Position numbers and translations under genes: made by a program. From Prevotella vespertina (GTDB lineage: Bacteria; Bacteroidota; Bacteroidia; Bacteroidales; Bacteroidaceae), in NCBI RefSeq assembly GCF_009728485.1, contig NZ_VVIQ01000011.1:26399-90398 (forward strand): a DNA stretch of 64,000 nucleotides, in the 5' to 3' direction. The notes below the pieces were generated by a model that searched no databases, had not been told where the DNA came from, and saw only the letters and a program-made list of their open reading frames with translations. Shown in pieces: positions 55,788 through 64,000 of the stretch. Within the stretch, counting starts at the first letter, position 1. Each line of letters begins with the position of its first letter.

Positions 55788-56933
55788 TTATGCAATGCTA
55801 CCTGTTAACTTCTCAACCATTATCTTCGCTGCATTATCAGGCGCAACAGCATCTCCAAGGCGTTCGCGGACGATTTGATAATCGGCAAGCATGTGCTCAC
55901 GAGCGGGCTGACCAGGTAAGATTCGATATAACTCGTTGGCTATATTGTAAATTGAAAAGCGGTCGGCGAGTAATTCCTGTACGATTTCTTTATCAGCAAT
56001 GAGGTTGACGAGGGAGATGAAACGCACCTTTATAATATGTTTGAAAGCGAAACGAATGAGCTTCGGAACGGGCGTCTCATAGCAAACCACTTGCGGAACA
56101 TTGAGTAAGGCGGTCTCAAGTGTTGCGGTTCCACTCGTTACTAACGCCGCTGTGGAGTGGGTGAGTAACTCGTAAGTCTGCAACTCCACCATCTTAGCTT
56201 CACTATCTCCGAGATATTTCTTATAGTATGATTTCTCGATAGAAGGGGCTGCCGCAATCACCATTTGATAATCTTCAAAGTGGCGTGCAGCCTCAAGCAT
56301 TGACGGAAGATTATCCTTTATCTCTTGTTTCCTACTGCCTGCAAGGATAGCAATAATCGGTTTCGAGGATAAGTTATTACGCTGACAGAACTCGTCTTTC
56401 GACTCTGTGTAAACATGTTGGAAGTTATCTACTTCCTCCTTAGTTGGGTTGCCAACGTAATGTATTTTGTAGTGATGTTTCTTCTCATAGAAGGGTATCT
56501 CAAATGGAAGAATAGAGAACATCTCCTTCACATCACGCTTAATAGCTTTGATTCTCCACTCTTTCCATGCCCATATCTTCGGTGAGATGTAATAGAAGAC
56601 AGGTATGTTTGTATTCTTCTTTACATATTTGGCAATACTAAGATTGAAGCCTGGATAGTCGATGAGGATTACTACGTCGGGTTGCCAACGTACGATATCT
56701 TCCTTGCACATCTTCATGTTCTTGAAGATAGTGGGTAGGTGGAGTAGAACTGGCACAAAGCCCATGTAGGCAAGTTCCCGATAATGTTTAACCCTTGTTC
56801 CACCCACTCTCTGCATTAGATCTCCACCCAAGAAGCGGAACTCTGCAGCAGGGTCATATTGCATCAAAGACTGCATCAGTCGTGAAGCATGTAGATCACC
56901 AGAGGCCTCACCAACAATCAAGTAATACTTCAT
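55788..56933 (-). CDS. lpxB: Lipid-A-disaccharide synthase
   Basis: Protein of 381 residues with an N-terminal GEASGDLHASRLM and a middle VILIDYPGFNL block typical of LpxB (family GT19). It joins UDP-diacylglucosamine to lipid X at the inner face of the cytoplasmic membrane. It follows surE by 11 bases on the same strand. Confidence 0.93.
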   Translation of the reverse strand: MKYYLIVGEASGDLHASRLMQSLMQYDPAAEFRFLGGDLMQRVGGTRVKHYRELAYMGFVPVLLHLPTIFKNMKMCKEDIVRWQPDVVILIDYPGFNLSIAKYVKKNTNIPVFYYISPKIWAWKEWRIKAIKRDVKEMFSILPFEIPFYEKKHHYKIHYVGNPTKEEVDNFQHVYTESKDEFCQRNNLSSKPIIAILAGSRKQEIKDNLPSMLEAARHFEDYQMVIAAAPSIEKSYYKKYLGDSEAKMVELQTYELLTHSTAALVTSGTATLETALLNVPQVVCYETPVPKLIRFAFKHIIKVRFISLVNLIADKEIVQELLADRFSIYNIANELYRILPGQPAREHMLADYQIVRERLGDAVAPDNAAKIMVEKLTGSIA

Positions 56934-56944
56934 ATATCAAGTGT

Positions 56945-57718
56945 TTAGAGGGTATTCCACGTGTTCATCTTCTCAATCATATCGTAGTCCGTGACGTCAA
57001 TACGTGTTGGCGTAACCGATACATAGCCATGATTTAAAGCCCATTGATCCGTGTCGGTGGCATCGGGTTCATCGTTTTGATAATGCCCAGTTAGCCAATA
57101 GTAATCGAAGCCACGAGGGTGTTTGCAACGTTCAACCTCCCGTGTCCAACTACCGAATCCCATACGGCAAACCTTCAAGCCAGCGAACTTCTCCACCTTA
57201 GGGAAGTTCACATTCAAGCATACGCCCTTAGGGAGCCCATCGGTAAGAACCTTCTTTACAATCTTTCTTACGTAATCCCTGAGGTAAGAGAGGTCGGCTT
57301 CTGTGTTATAGTCACAGCTTGAGAAGGCAATAGAGGGAATATATTTCATACAGCCTTCATAGGCTACTCCCATCGTACCACTGTAGTGATTATTCACAGA
57401 AGAGTTGTCGCCATGGTTGATACCACTAAGGATTAAATCTGGTTTACGCTCTTTGAGCAACTGATCTAATGCAAGTTTAACGCAATCGACAGGCGTTCCA
57501 GTGCATGACCATACCTCACAATTAGGAATGTTATGACGTTGTTTCAATAACAAATAATCAGTTACCGAGAAGGCACATGAGAATCCCGAACGTCCAGACT
57601 CGGGTGCACAAACAACCACATCAGCAAAGTCTGTGAGGAAAGAAACCAACGTGCGAATACCATTCGAATGGTATCCATCATCGTTAGAGACGAGTATAAG
57701 TGGTTTAGTAAAATCCAT
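56945..57718 (-). CDS. surE: 5'-nucleotidase SurE
   Basis: Protein of 257 residues that begins with ILVSNDDGYHSNGI, the metal-binding motif of SurE, and has ILSGINHGDN in the middle. A stationary-phase survival nucleotidase. It is the first gene of the surE-lpxB pair and is divergent from parA. Confidence 0.93.
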   Translation of the reverse strand: MDFTKPLILVSNDDGYHSNGIRTLVSFLTDFADVVVCAPESGRSGFSCAFSVTDYLLLKQRHNIPNCEVWSCTGTPVDCVKLALDQLLKERKPDLILSGINHGDNSSVNNHYSGTMGVAYEGCMKYIPSIAFSSCDYNTEADLSYLRDYVRKIVKKVLTDGLPKGVCLNVNFPKVEKFAGLKVCRMGFGSWTREVERCKHPRGFDYYWLTGHYQNDEPDATDTDQWALNHGYVSVTPTRIDVTDYDMIEKMNTWNTL

Positions 57719-57740
57719 TGTTTTCGCTTTTGATTGGATG

Positions 57741-57748
57741 CAAAAGTA
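57741..57748 (-). promoter_or_regulatory. surE: -7 box of surE-lpxB
   Basis: Minus-strand TACTTTTG, 23 bases upstream of the surE ATG at 57718. Confidence 0.65.
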
Positions 57749-57790
57749 CGAAAAAAGGTTTATAAAGCTCCCAGTCTCACATAATTTGTG

Positions 57791-57798
57791 TATCTTTG
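57791..57798 (+). promoter_or_regulatory. parA: -7 box of the parAB run
   Basis: TATCTTTG, 35 bases upstream of the parA ATG at 57833. It overlaps the open frame upstream of that ATG, which supports the later start. Confidence 0.65.
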
Positions 57799-57832
57799 TA
57801 GCCTAATAAACGTATTTGGAATATATAGAGAA

Positions 57833-58600
57833 ATGGGAAAGATTATCGCTCTCGCCAATCAAAAAGGCGGTGTCGGAAAGACAACAACCACCATCAATTT
57901 AGCGGCTTCTCTTGCTACTTTAGAGAAGAGCGTGTTGGTTATCGATGCCGATCCACAGGCTAATGCGTCAAGTGGTTTGGGTGTAGATATAAAGGAAGTG
58001 GACTGTTCTCTTTATGAATGTATCATTGACCATGCCGATATAAAAGACGCTATCTACACAACTGATATTGATGGGCTTGATATTGTGCCCAGCCATATTG
58101 ACCTTGTCGGAGCCGAGATTGAGATGTTGAAACTCAGCGGTCGTGAGAAGGTAATGAGCAATCTGCTTGCTGAGATACGTGATGATTATGATTACATTCT
58201 GATAGACTGTAGTCCGTCATTAGGGCTTATTACGGTCAATGCCTTGACAGCAGCTGATTCCGTAATCATACCTGTTCAGTGTGAATACTTTGCTTTGGAA
58301 GGTATTAGCAAACTGCTGAATACAATCAAGATTATTAAGAGTAAGCTTAATCCGAAGCTCGAGATAGAAGGCTTCTTGTTGACGATGTATGATAGTCGCC
58401 TTCGCTTAGCTCGACAGATATATGATGAAGTTAAGCGTCATTTCCAGGAACTGGTGTTCCGCTCAGTCATACAACGTAATGTGAAGTTATCCGAGAGTCC
58501 GAGTCATGGATTACCTGTTATCCTCTATGATGCAGACTCTACTGGTGCGAAGAATCACCTTAATCTGGCAAAAGAAATCATCGAAAAGAATAAGAAATAA
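57833..58600 (+). CDS. parA: Chromosome partitioning ATPase ParA/Soj
   Basis: Protein of 255 residues from ATG 57833 (the frame is open from 57788 but with a poor extension). The deviant Walker A motif KGGVGKTTTT is at 11-20, and the Walker B-like ILIDCSPSLGL is near residue 125. It forms a gradient on the nucleoid and moves ParB-bound origins. The parB gene follows after 3 bases. Confidence 0.95.
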   Translation: MGKIIALANQKGGVGKTTTTINLAASLATLEKSVLVIDADPQANASSGLGVDIKEVDCSLYECIIDHADIKDAIYTTDIDGLDIVPSHIDLVGAEIEMLKLSGREKVMSNLLAEIRDDYDYILIDCSPSLGLITVNALTAADSVIIPVQCEYFALEGISKLLNTIKIIKSKLNPKLEIEGFLLTMYDSRLRLARQIYDEVKRHFQELVFRSVIQRNVKLSESPSHGLPVILYDADSTGAKNHLNLAKEIIEKNKK

Positions 58601-58603
58601 GGA

Positions 58604-59509
58604 ATGGCTGTACATAAGAAATACAATCGAAATGCAAAGACAAATGCGTTGGGTCGTGGGCTTGACGCATTGATTTCTACTGATACTGTTAGTACACAAG
58701 GCAGCTCAACGATTAATGAGATAGCCTTAGATCAGATCGAAGCGAATCCTAATCAACCACGTCGTGAGTTTGATCCTGTCGCTTTGGAGGAGTTGGCAAA
58801 TAGTATTCGTGAGCTTGGATTAGTACAACCAATCACCTTGAGACAGATAGCTGATAACCGCTTCCAGATCATCGCTGGTGAGCGACGTTGGCGTGCGAGT
58901 CAGTTGGCAGGATTGACTGCTATCCCTGCTTATATTCGAACGATTAAGGACGAAAGTGTGATGGAATTGGCGTTGGTAGAGAATATCCAACGTGAAGACT
59001 TGAATGCTATTGAAATCGCACTTGCCTATGAACACTTGTTGGAGAAGAGTGGTATGACACAAGAGAGAGTGGCAGAGCGTGTAGGAAAGAGTCGTGCCGC
59101 TATAGCTAACTATCTTCGTCTTTTAAAACTTCCAGCGCAAGTGCAGATGGCATTACAGAAGAAGGAAGTTGACATGGGGCATGCTCGTGCATTGTTATCA
59201 TTAGATAGTCCGGCATTACAACTGAAGCTTTATCGTGAGATTCTAAAGAATGGTTATAGTGTTAGAAAGGTAGAGGAACTATGTCAACAGCTTAATAGTG
59301 GGGAAGACATACAATCTGCCAAGAAGAAAATAGCAGCTCGTAAGCGTCTTCCTGAAGAGTTTAATATCCTCAAGCAACGCCTTTCCTCTTTCTTTAACAC
59401 AAAGGTTCAGATGAGTTGCAATGCGAGTGGAAAGGGGAAGATAAGTATTCCGTTTGCTTCAGAAGAAGAATTGGAGCATATAATGGAAGTGATGGATAAA
59501 ATGAAGTAA
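58604..59509 (+). CDS. parB: Chromosome partitioning protein ParB
   Basis: Protein of 301 residues with an N-terminal RGLDALIS box, the CTP-binding region with GERRWRA, a helix-turn-helix (QERVAERVGKSRAAIANYLR), and a C-terminal dimer domain. It binds parS sites near the origin. I could not find a clear parS palindrome in this window. Confidence 0.95.
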   Translation: MAVHKKYNRNAKTNALGRGLDALISTDTVSTQGSSTINEIALDQIEANPNQPRREFDPVALEELANSIRELGLVQPITLRQIADNRFQIIAGERRWRASQLAGLTAIPAYIRTIKDESVMELALVENIQREDLNAIEIALAYEHLLEKSGMTQERVAERVGKSRAAIANYLRLLKLPAQVQMALQKKEVDMGHARALLSLDSPALQLKLYREILKNGYSVRKVEELCQQLNSGEDIQSAKKKIAARKRLPEEFNILKQRLSSFFNTKVQMSCNASGKGKISIPFASEEELEHIMEVMDKMK

Positions 59510-59547
59510 AGTACTTCTTTACAGGTATTAGTTAATAAAGACGGATA

Positions 59548-60330
59548 GTGATGATGGTTAAGAATATAATTCGTAGGGGGATATTAGCAGTAGGGATGCT
59601 CGTTTGTTCAATGGGTATGCAGGCTCAGAATGTCTCTGATGATACGATAAAAGTAATCTATCCAGGCGACTCCTCCGTCGTTAAAGTTCCTAATTCACAG
59701 GATAAGTATGTGGAAGAAAGAGCAATATTAACACCAGATGATGAAGGACGTCTTACTTCCGTTGTGCGTAAGGATAGCCTTAGTCTTGTGAAGCGACAAG
59801 GTCGTGATTGGGCAAAGTGGCGTCCTAATCCTAAGAGAGCACTGTGGTTAGCATTGGTATTACCTGGTGCTGGGCAGGTTTATAATCGTAAGTATTGGAA
59901 GCTCCCAATATTCTATGGCGGTATTGTTGGGTGTATTTACGCAATGACATGGAATAATCAGATGTATCATGACTATGCACAGGCATACGTCGATCTTGTT
60001 GATAATGACCCTACGACCCAGAGCTATAATAGCTTCTTGCATTTGGGTACAACGATTACATCTGCTAATGAAGAACGCTATAAAAACATATTCAAACAAC
60101 GTAAAGATCGCTATCGTCGTTGGCGCGATTTGAGCATCTTTGCAACCGTGGCAGTCTATGCTTTATCTGTTATTGATGCTTATGTAGATGCCTCCCTGTC
60201 GGATTTTAATATTTCAGATGACCTGTCATTACACATTGCACCGACAGTCATTCAAGATAAGAGTATCGCTACGCCAAATCTTCCCTTCCGTTCTTCGGCA
60301 ATAGGACTAGGCTGTAGTTTGACATTCTAA
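59548..60330 (+). CDS. DUF5683 membrane protein
   Basis: Protein of 260 residues. It has a signal-like N-terminus (ending MQAQ), a periplasmic stretch, and a conserved P-N-P-K-R-A-LWLALVLPGAGQVYNRKYWKLP segment with transmembrane helices. This is the DUF5683 pattern, usually found between parB and a transglycosylase in Bacteroidota. The function is unknown. Confidence 0.85.
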   Translation: MMMVKNIIRRGILAVGMLVCSMGMQAQNVSDDTIKVIYPGDSSVVKVPNSQDKYVEERAILTPDDEGRLTSVVRKDSLSLVKRQGRDWAKWRPNPKRALWLALVLPGAGQVYNRKYWKLPIFYGGIVGCIYAMTWNNQMYHDYAQAYVDLVDNDPTTQSYNSFLHLGTTITSANEERYKNIFKQRKDRYRRWRDLSIFATVAVYALSVIDAYVDASLSDFNISDDLSLHIAPTVIQDKSIATPNLPFRSSAIGLGCSLTF

Positions 60331-60370
60331 GCAGTGACGCACTGTATTTGCGTTAACTAAATAAGACGTA

Positions 60371-61537
60371 ATGAAGCATAAGAGATATTTCGTTGCACTA
60401 TTAATTACACTGGTGACAACTGCTAGTTTACACGCGCAGAGTCAAACTGTTATAGACAATCATGGTAAGAGTCTAAATGTTGTAATACCAACTGCTGATG
60501 GCTCATTGACTGGTTATGTTGATGTTGACTACTCAGATGATAAGTTCTATGAAAGTGGTAAACTTCAGGGCGTGAATAGTGAGGAAACAACAGAAAAAGG
60601 CACTATCGGGGATTTGGAAGAAGGTTTGGAAGGTATTAAACGTAAGATGCGTAGCCTTTCAGAAGTGATGACATTGACTTGTAATGACGAAGTGAAACGA
60701 TATATTGATAGGTACACAAAGGCTGGACGGAAGTCTACGAGTTACTTACTTGGGCGTGCAAGCTATTACAACCCATTCTTTGAAAAGGCCTTGCGTAGCT
60801 ATGGTCTACCACAAGAACTGAAGTATCTTCCTATTATAGAATCAGGTCTTAACCCTAATGCAACATCGCGAGTTGGAGCCGCAGGACTATGGCAGTTCAT
60901 GACAACTACGGGTAAACAATATAACCTTCAGATTGATAATTACATTGATGAAAGGCGTGATCCTGAGAAGTCGTCCTATGCTGCTGCACGCTTGCTAAGC
61001 GATCTTTACAATCGCTTCGGAGACTGGACTCTAGCTTTGGCAGCTTATAACTGTGGACCAGGACGCGTGAGTAGTGCTATCGCTAAGGCTGGGGGTGGAT
61101 CTGACTTCTGGGCAGTTTATCGTTATCTCCCTAAAGAGACACGAGGTTATGTGCCAGCTTTTATAGCTGTAAACTACGTGATGAATTATTATGGCGATTA
61201 TAATATAACACCGCTTCCAACCAATCTTCCAGCTCAATGTGATACTGTTGTGATAGAGAAAGATGTTACATTAGCGAAGGTGGCAGATGTTTTGGGGATC
61301 GAATTAGATAAGATTAAAACACTTAATCCACAGTACAAGTTGGGTGTAGTGAAAGCCTTTTCTACTTACGGAATGGCTAAGTTAAGATTGCCAGCAGATA
61401 TGATTGAGAAGTTTAACTATAGCAAAGAACTTATATATCAAGATGAGGCATCATTCGAGAAAACCGGCCCTAATGTCGTTGCTACTAACACGAACCAAAC
61501 AACCGCACTACATAGACAGGGCGTAATGATGCACTAA
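60371..61537 (+). CDS. MltD-like membrane-bound lytic transglycosylase
   Basis: Protein of 388 residues with a signal peptide ending at LHAQ. The SLT domain carries the catalytic Glu in [12 protein letters not shown], followed by GAAGLWQFM and [13 protein letters not shown]-terminal LysM-like module ([20 protein letters not shown]) binds peptidoglycan. It cuts glycan strands during cell-wall growth. It lies 40 bases from both its neighbours. Confidence 0.9.
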   Translation: MKHKRYFVALLITLVTTASLHAQSQTVIDNHGKSLNVVIPTADGSLTGYVDVDYSDDKFYESGKLQGVNSEETTEKGTIGDLEEGLEGIKRKMRSLSEVMTLTCNDEVKRYIDRYTKAGRKSTSYLLGRASYYNPFFEKALRSYGLPQELKYLPIIESGLNPNATSRVGAAGLWQFMTTTGKQYNLQIDNYIDERRDPEKSSYAAARLLSDLYNRFGDWTLALAAYNCGPGRVSSAIAKAGGGSDFWAVYRYLPKETRGYVPAFIAVNYVMNYYGDYNITPLPTNLPAQCDTVVIEKDVTLAKVADVLGIELDKIKTLNPQYKLGVVKAFSTYGMAKLRLPADMIEKFNYSKELIYQDEASFEKTGPNVVATNTNQTTALHRQGVMMH

Positions 61538-61577
61538 ACAAGTCTTTCACCTTATTATATATAGGAAAGGATGCACT

Positions 61578-63881
61578 ATGGATAAAGACAAGGAACGAAC
61601 AGAAGAAAAAGTGATTGATTATGAGAAGATGGTTGATGAAGCCTTCCAACATCTTCTTGATACCTATCTTGCCTCGCGTCATCGTAAGAAGGTTGACATC
61701 ATAACTAAGGCTTTCAACTTCGCACGACAGGCTCATAAAGGCGTTCGCCGATTGTCAGGTGAGCCATATATCTTGCACCCAATCGCTGTTGCCCAGATTG
61801 CTTGTGAGGAGATGGGACTTGGTGCAACGAGTATCAGTGCAGCCTTATTACATGATGTTGTAGAGGATACTGACTATACAGTAGAGGATATTGAAAACAT
61901 CTTCGGAACGAAGATAGCGCAGATAGTTGATGGTCTGACAAAGATCTCTGGAGGCATTTTTGGAGAGCAAGCCTCCGCTCAAGCAGAGAATTTCAAGAAG
62001 CTCTTATTGACGATGAGTGACGACATTCGAGTCATACTCATTAAGATTTGTGACCGCTTACACAATATGCGCACCCTTGCTTCACAGCCTGCTAACAAAC
62101 AATACAAGATTGCTGGTGAAACGCTCTATATCTATGCGCCGCTTGCCAATCGACTAGGTCTTAATAAGATAAAGACCGAATTAGAGGATTTAAGTTTCCG
62201 TTACGAGCATCCCGATGCATACGCTTCTATTGAGAAGAAATTGGCTTCTACGCAAGCACAACGCGACACTCTCTTTGATGAGTTTACTGCCCCTATCCGT
62301 AAAGAACTCGATAAGATGGGCTTTGAATATGAGTTGAAAGCACGTGTGAAGAGCCCTTACTCCATTTGGTGTAAGATGCAGAATAAACATGTAACATTCG
62401 AAGAGATCTATGATATCCTTGCTGTTCGAATCATCTATAAGCCTAAGTCTAAGGAAGAGGAAATCAATAACTGCTTCCAAATCTACGTTGCCATCAGTCA
62501 GATATACAAGAGTCATCCCGATCGACTTCGTGACTGGGTGAACCATCCAAAGGCTAATGGTTACCAAGCATTACACGTCACTTTGATGTCAGCAAAGGGT
62601 CGATGGATAGAGGTGCAGATTCGTTCTGAACACATGAACGAGCTTGCTGAACAAGGATTTGCAGCCCACTGGAAGTATAAGGATGGTGGAGAAATAACTG
62701 AAGATGAGGGTGAATTGAATGAATGGCTTAGTACTATCAAGGAGATACTGGATGATCCTCAACCTGACGCAATGGACTTCTTAGATGCTATTAAGCTCAA
62801 TCTCTTTGCCTCTGAAATATTTGTCTTTACTCCAAAAGGCGAGATTAAAACAATGCCAGCAGGCTGTACTGCACTCGACTTTGCCTTTCAGATACACACA
62901 TTCCTTGGTAGTCACTGCATTGGAGCAAAGGTTAATCACAAGCTAGTACCGCTTAGTCATAAGTTACAAAGTGGTGATCAGGTTGAGATACTCACGTCTA
63001 TGTCACAGCATGTTGACCCCTCTTGGATTAACTTCGTATCGACAGCTAAGGCAAAAGCAAAGATACAAGCAATCCTTCGTAGAGAGAGTCGTGAGGTGCA
63101 GAAGAATGGTGAAGAGCGACTGTTGCAATGGTTGAGAGCAAACGACTTAGAGATGACAACGGCCGTATTAGATAGGCTTTGTGAGTTGCACGACCTTAAG
63201 AAGCACGATAGTCTCTTCCTATCTATTGGGGATAAGACAGTCATCCTTGGAGATACAGATCTTAATGAACTTCGAGGGAAGAATAAGTCAGAGAAGCCTA
63301 CAGAAGGGCGTGGTTGGCGTCGTTATGTGCCATTCTTGAAGACAAGTGGAAAGAAGGAGATGCAAGCCATAAACACGGATGACTCGGAACATTCTGAAGG
63401 TTTGATAGTTGTAACAAAGGACTTAAATAAGAAGAAGCCAATCTTCATCAATGAGGATAATGTCTATCGTTATGTATTCCCACATTGCTGTCATGCCATA
63501 CCAGGGGACGATATCTTGGGGTATATCGATAATAAGAATCACATTGAGATACACAAACGTTCATGTCCAGTAGCAGCTAAATTGAAAGCCAGTTATGGTA
63601 CTCGTATATTGGATGCAAAGTGGGATATGCACCGCAGTCTATTCTTTGAAGCAGCCATACAGATACGTGGTATTGACAGAAGTGGTATGTTACACGATAT
63701 TTCCGATGTGCTTTCTGATCAGCTAGGAATCAATATTCGTAAGATCACAATCACGAGTGATAATGGCATATTTGATGGTACAATAGAGATGCAAGTACAT
63801 GATCGCAATGATGTAGAAGTGATTGTTGAGAGTATGAAGAATATAAAAGGTGTACAAGAAGTACAATCTGTTTTACCTTAA
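61578..63881 (+). CDS. RelA/SpoT bifunctional (p)ppGpp enzyme
   Basis: Protein of 767 residues with the full Rsh architecture. The HD hydrolase domain has ILHPIAVAQI and LLHDVVEDTD. The synthetase domain has SPYSIWCKMQNK and a RIIYK block, then the TGS domain (FVFTPKGEIKTMPAG). The final 80 residues form an ACT domain. It makes and degrades (p)ppGpp in the stringent response. Both active sites look complete. It ends the parAB run and is followed by a hairpin terminator. Confidence 0.95.
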   Translation: MDKDKERTEEKVIDYEKMVDEAFQHLLDTYLASRHRKKVDIITKAFNFARQAHKGVRRLSGEPYILHPIAVAQIACEEMGLGATSISAALLHDVVEDTDYTVEDIENIFGTKIAQIVDGLTKISGGIFGEQASAQAENFKKLLLTMSDDIRVILIKICDRLHNMRTLASQPANKQYKIAGETLYIYAPLANRLGLNKIKTELEDLSFRYEHPDAYASIEKKLASTQAQRDTLFDEFTAPIRKELDKMGFEYELKARVKSPYSIWCKMQNKHVTFEEIYDILAVRIIYKPKSKEEEINNCFQIYVAISQIYKSHPDRLRDWVNHPKANGYQALHVTLMSAKGRWIEVQIRSEHMNELAEQGFAAHWKYKDGGEITEDEGELNEWLSTIKEILDDPQPDAMDFLDAIKLNLFASEIFVFTPKGEIKTMPAGCTALDFAFQIHTFLGSHCIGAKVNHKLVPLSHKLQSGDQVEILTSMSQHVDPSWINFVSTAKAKAKIQAILRRESREVQKNGEERLLQWLRANDLEMTTAVLDRLCELHDLKKHDSLFLSIGDKTVILGDTDLNELRGKNKSEKPTEGRGWRRYVPFLKTSGKKEMQAINTDDSEHSEGLIVVTKDLNKKKPIFINEDNVYRYVFPHCCHAIPGDDILGYIDNKNHIEIHKRSCPVAAKLKASYGTRILDAKWDMHRSLFFEAAIQIRGIDRSGMLHDISDVLSDQLGINIRKITITSDNGIFDGTIEMQVHDRNDVEVIVESMKNIKGVQEVQSVLP

Positions 63882-63917
63882 TTCCGCAACACTATTATAA
63901 ATTAAACTTTTTAAGTA

Positions 63918-63950
63918 CCTGAGCAACAAAAAGTTGCTCAGGATTTTGCC
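63918..63950 (+). terminator. Terminator after relA/spoT
   Basis: Perfect 10-bp stem CCTGAGCAAC / GTTGCTCAGG, 5-nt A loop, then ATTTTG. The rest of the window to its end shows no gene. Confidence 0.8.
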
Positions 63951-64000
63951 ATGTCAGAATTTTCACTTATCTTAGTGTTGCAAAAAAAAACAAGAGAATC

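Noticed and set aside
57788..57832. Start of parA at 57788
   Set aside because: The extension overlaps the -7 promoter box and is not ParA-like; MGKIIALANQKGG at 57833 is the usual start.
57719..64000. parS site or replication origin near parAB
   Set aside because: I looked for the palindrome TGTTTCACGTGAAACA-like sites and DnaA-box clusters, and saw no convincing match.

Overview
The window reads as the chromosome of a Prevotella-like member of the Bacteroidales. The evidence is a SprA/Sov giant outer-membrane protein (type IX secretion translocon) next to ruvA, meso-diaminopimelate dehydrogenase, promoters of the Bacteroidota type (TAnnTTTG -7 box, TTG or TTTG about 19-21 nt upstream), start sites without Shine-Dalgarno sequences, and a cluster of parA-parB-DUF5683-transglycosylase-relA/spoT next to surE-lpxB. 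I saw no rRNA, tRNA, CRISPR array or intact insertion sequence.

Layout. 0-4 kb: tail of a DUF4840-like lipoprotein, a two-gene ATPase + DUF4435/TOPRIM operon that resembles PARIS anti-phage systems, and divergent cysK. 4.4-12.7 kb: an OmpA-type porin, then a co-directional six-gene run (esterase, PQQ-like propeller lipoprotein, SGNH hydrolase, MBOAT acyltransferase, two DHHW proteins) that looks like a cell-surface glycan O-acylation system; the second DHHW gene carries one in-frame stop. 13-15 kb: dnaK behind a structured leader. 15.2-25 kb: an accessory region with a possible PD-(D/E)XK protein, a CPBP protease and a decayed second copy of it, a DUF6078-like/VapE pair bracketed by TGCTGTCA boxes, a DinD-Fic remnant, a SIR2-STAND-type defence gene and a 5'-truncated fucosidase. 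25-35 kb: two small lipoproteins, then sprA and ruvA. 35.8-46.8 kb: ddh, an envelope operon (PH-domain protein, PBP4, MscS), a secreted esterase, a TonB-receptor-like barrel, a small secreted protein and a PAP2-barrel fusion. 46.9-50.6 kb: etfB-etfA-acyl-CoA dehydrogenase. 51-55.4 kb: NUC1 nuclease, RecD-like helicase, DXS-like enzyme. 55.8-63.9 kb: lpxB/surE, and the parAB-DUF5683-transglycosylase-Rsh run.

The most unexpected signal is not a gene. At least a dozen intergenic gaps carry short degenerate tandem arrays of unrelated sequence that share one period, 22 bp (21-23). Most units contain a small palindrome. One array upstream of vapE even has a 66-bp higher-order period, which is 3 x 22. 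None lies inside a gene. A second unusual feature is a 115-bp GC-rich element with terminal inverted repeats inserted in frame inside the RecD-like helicase. Assignments rest on reading motifs by eye; no database search was possible.
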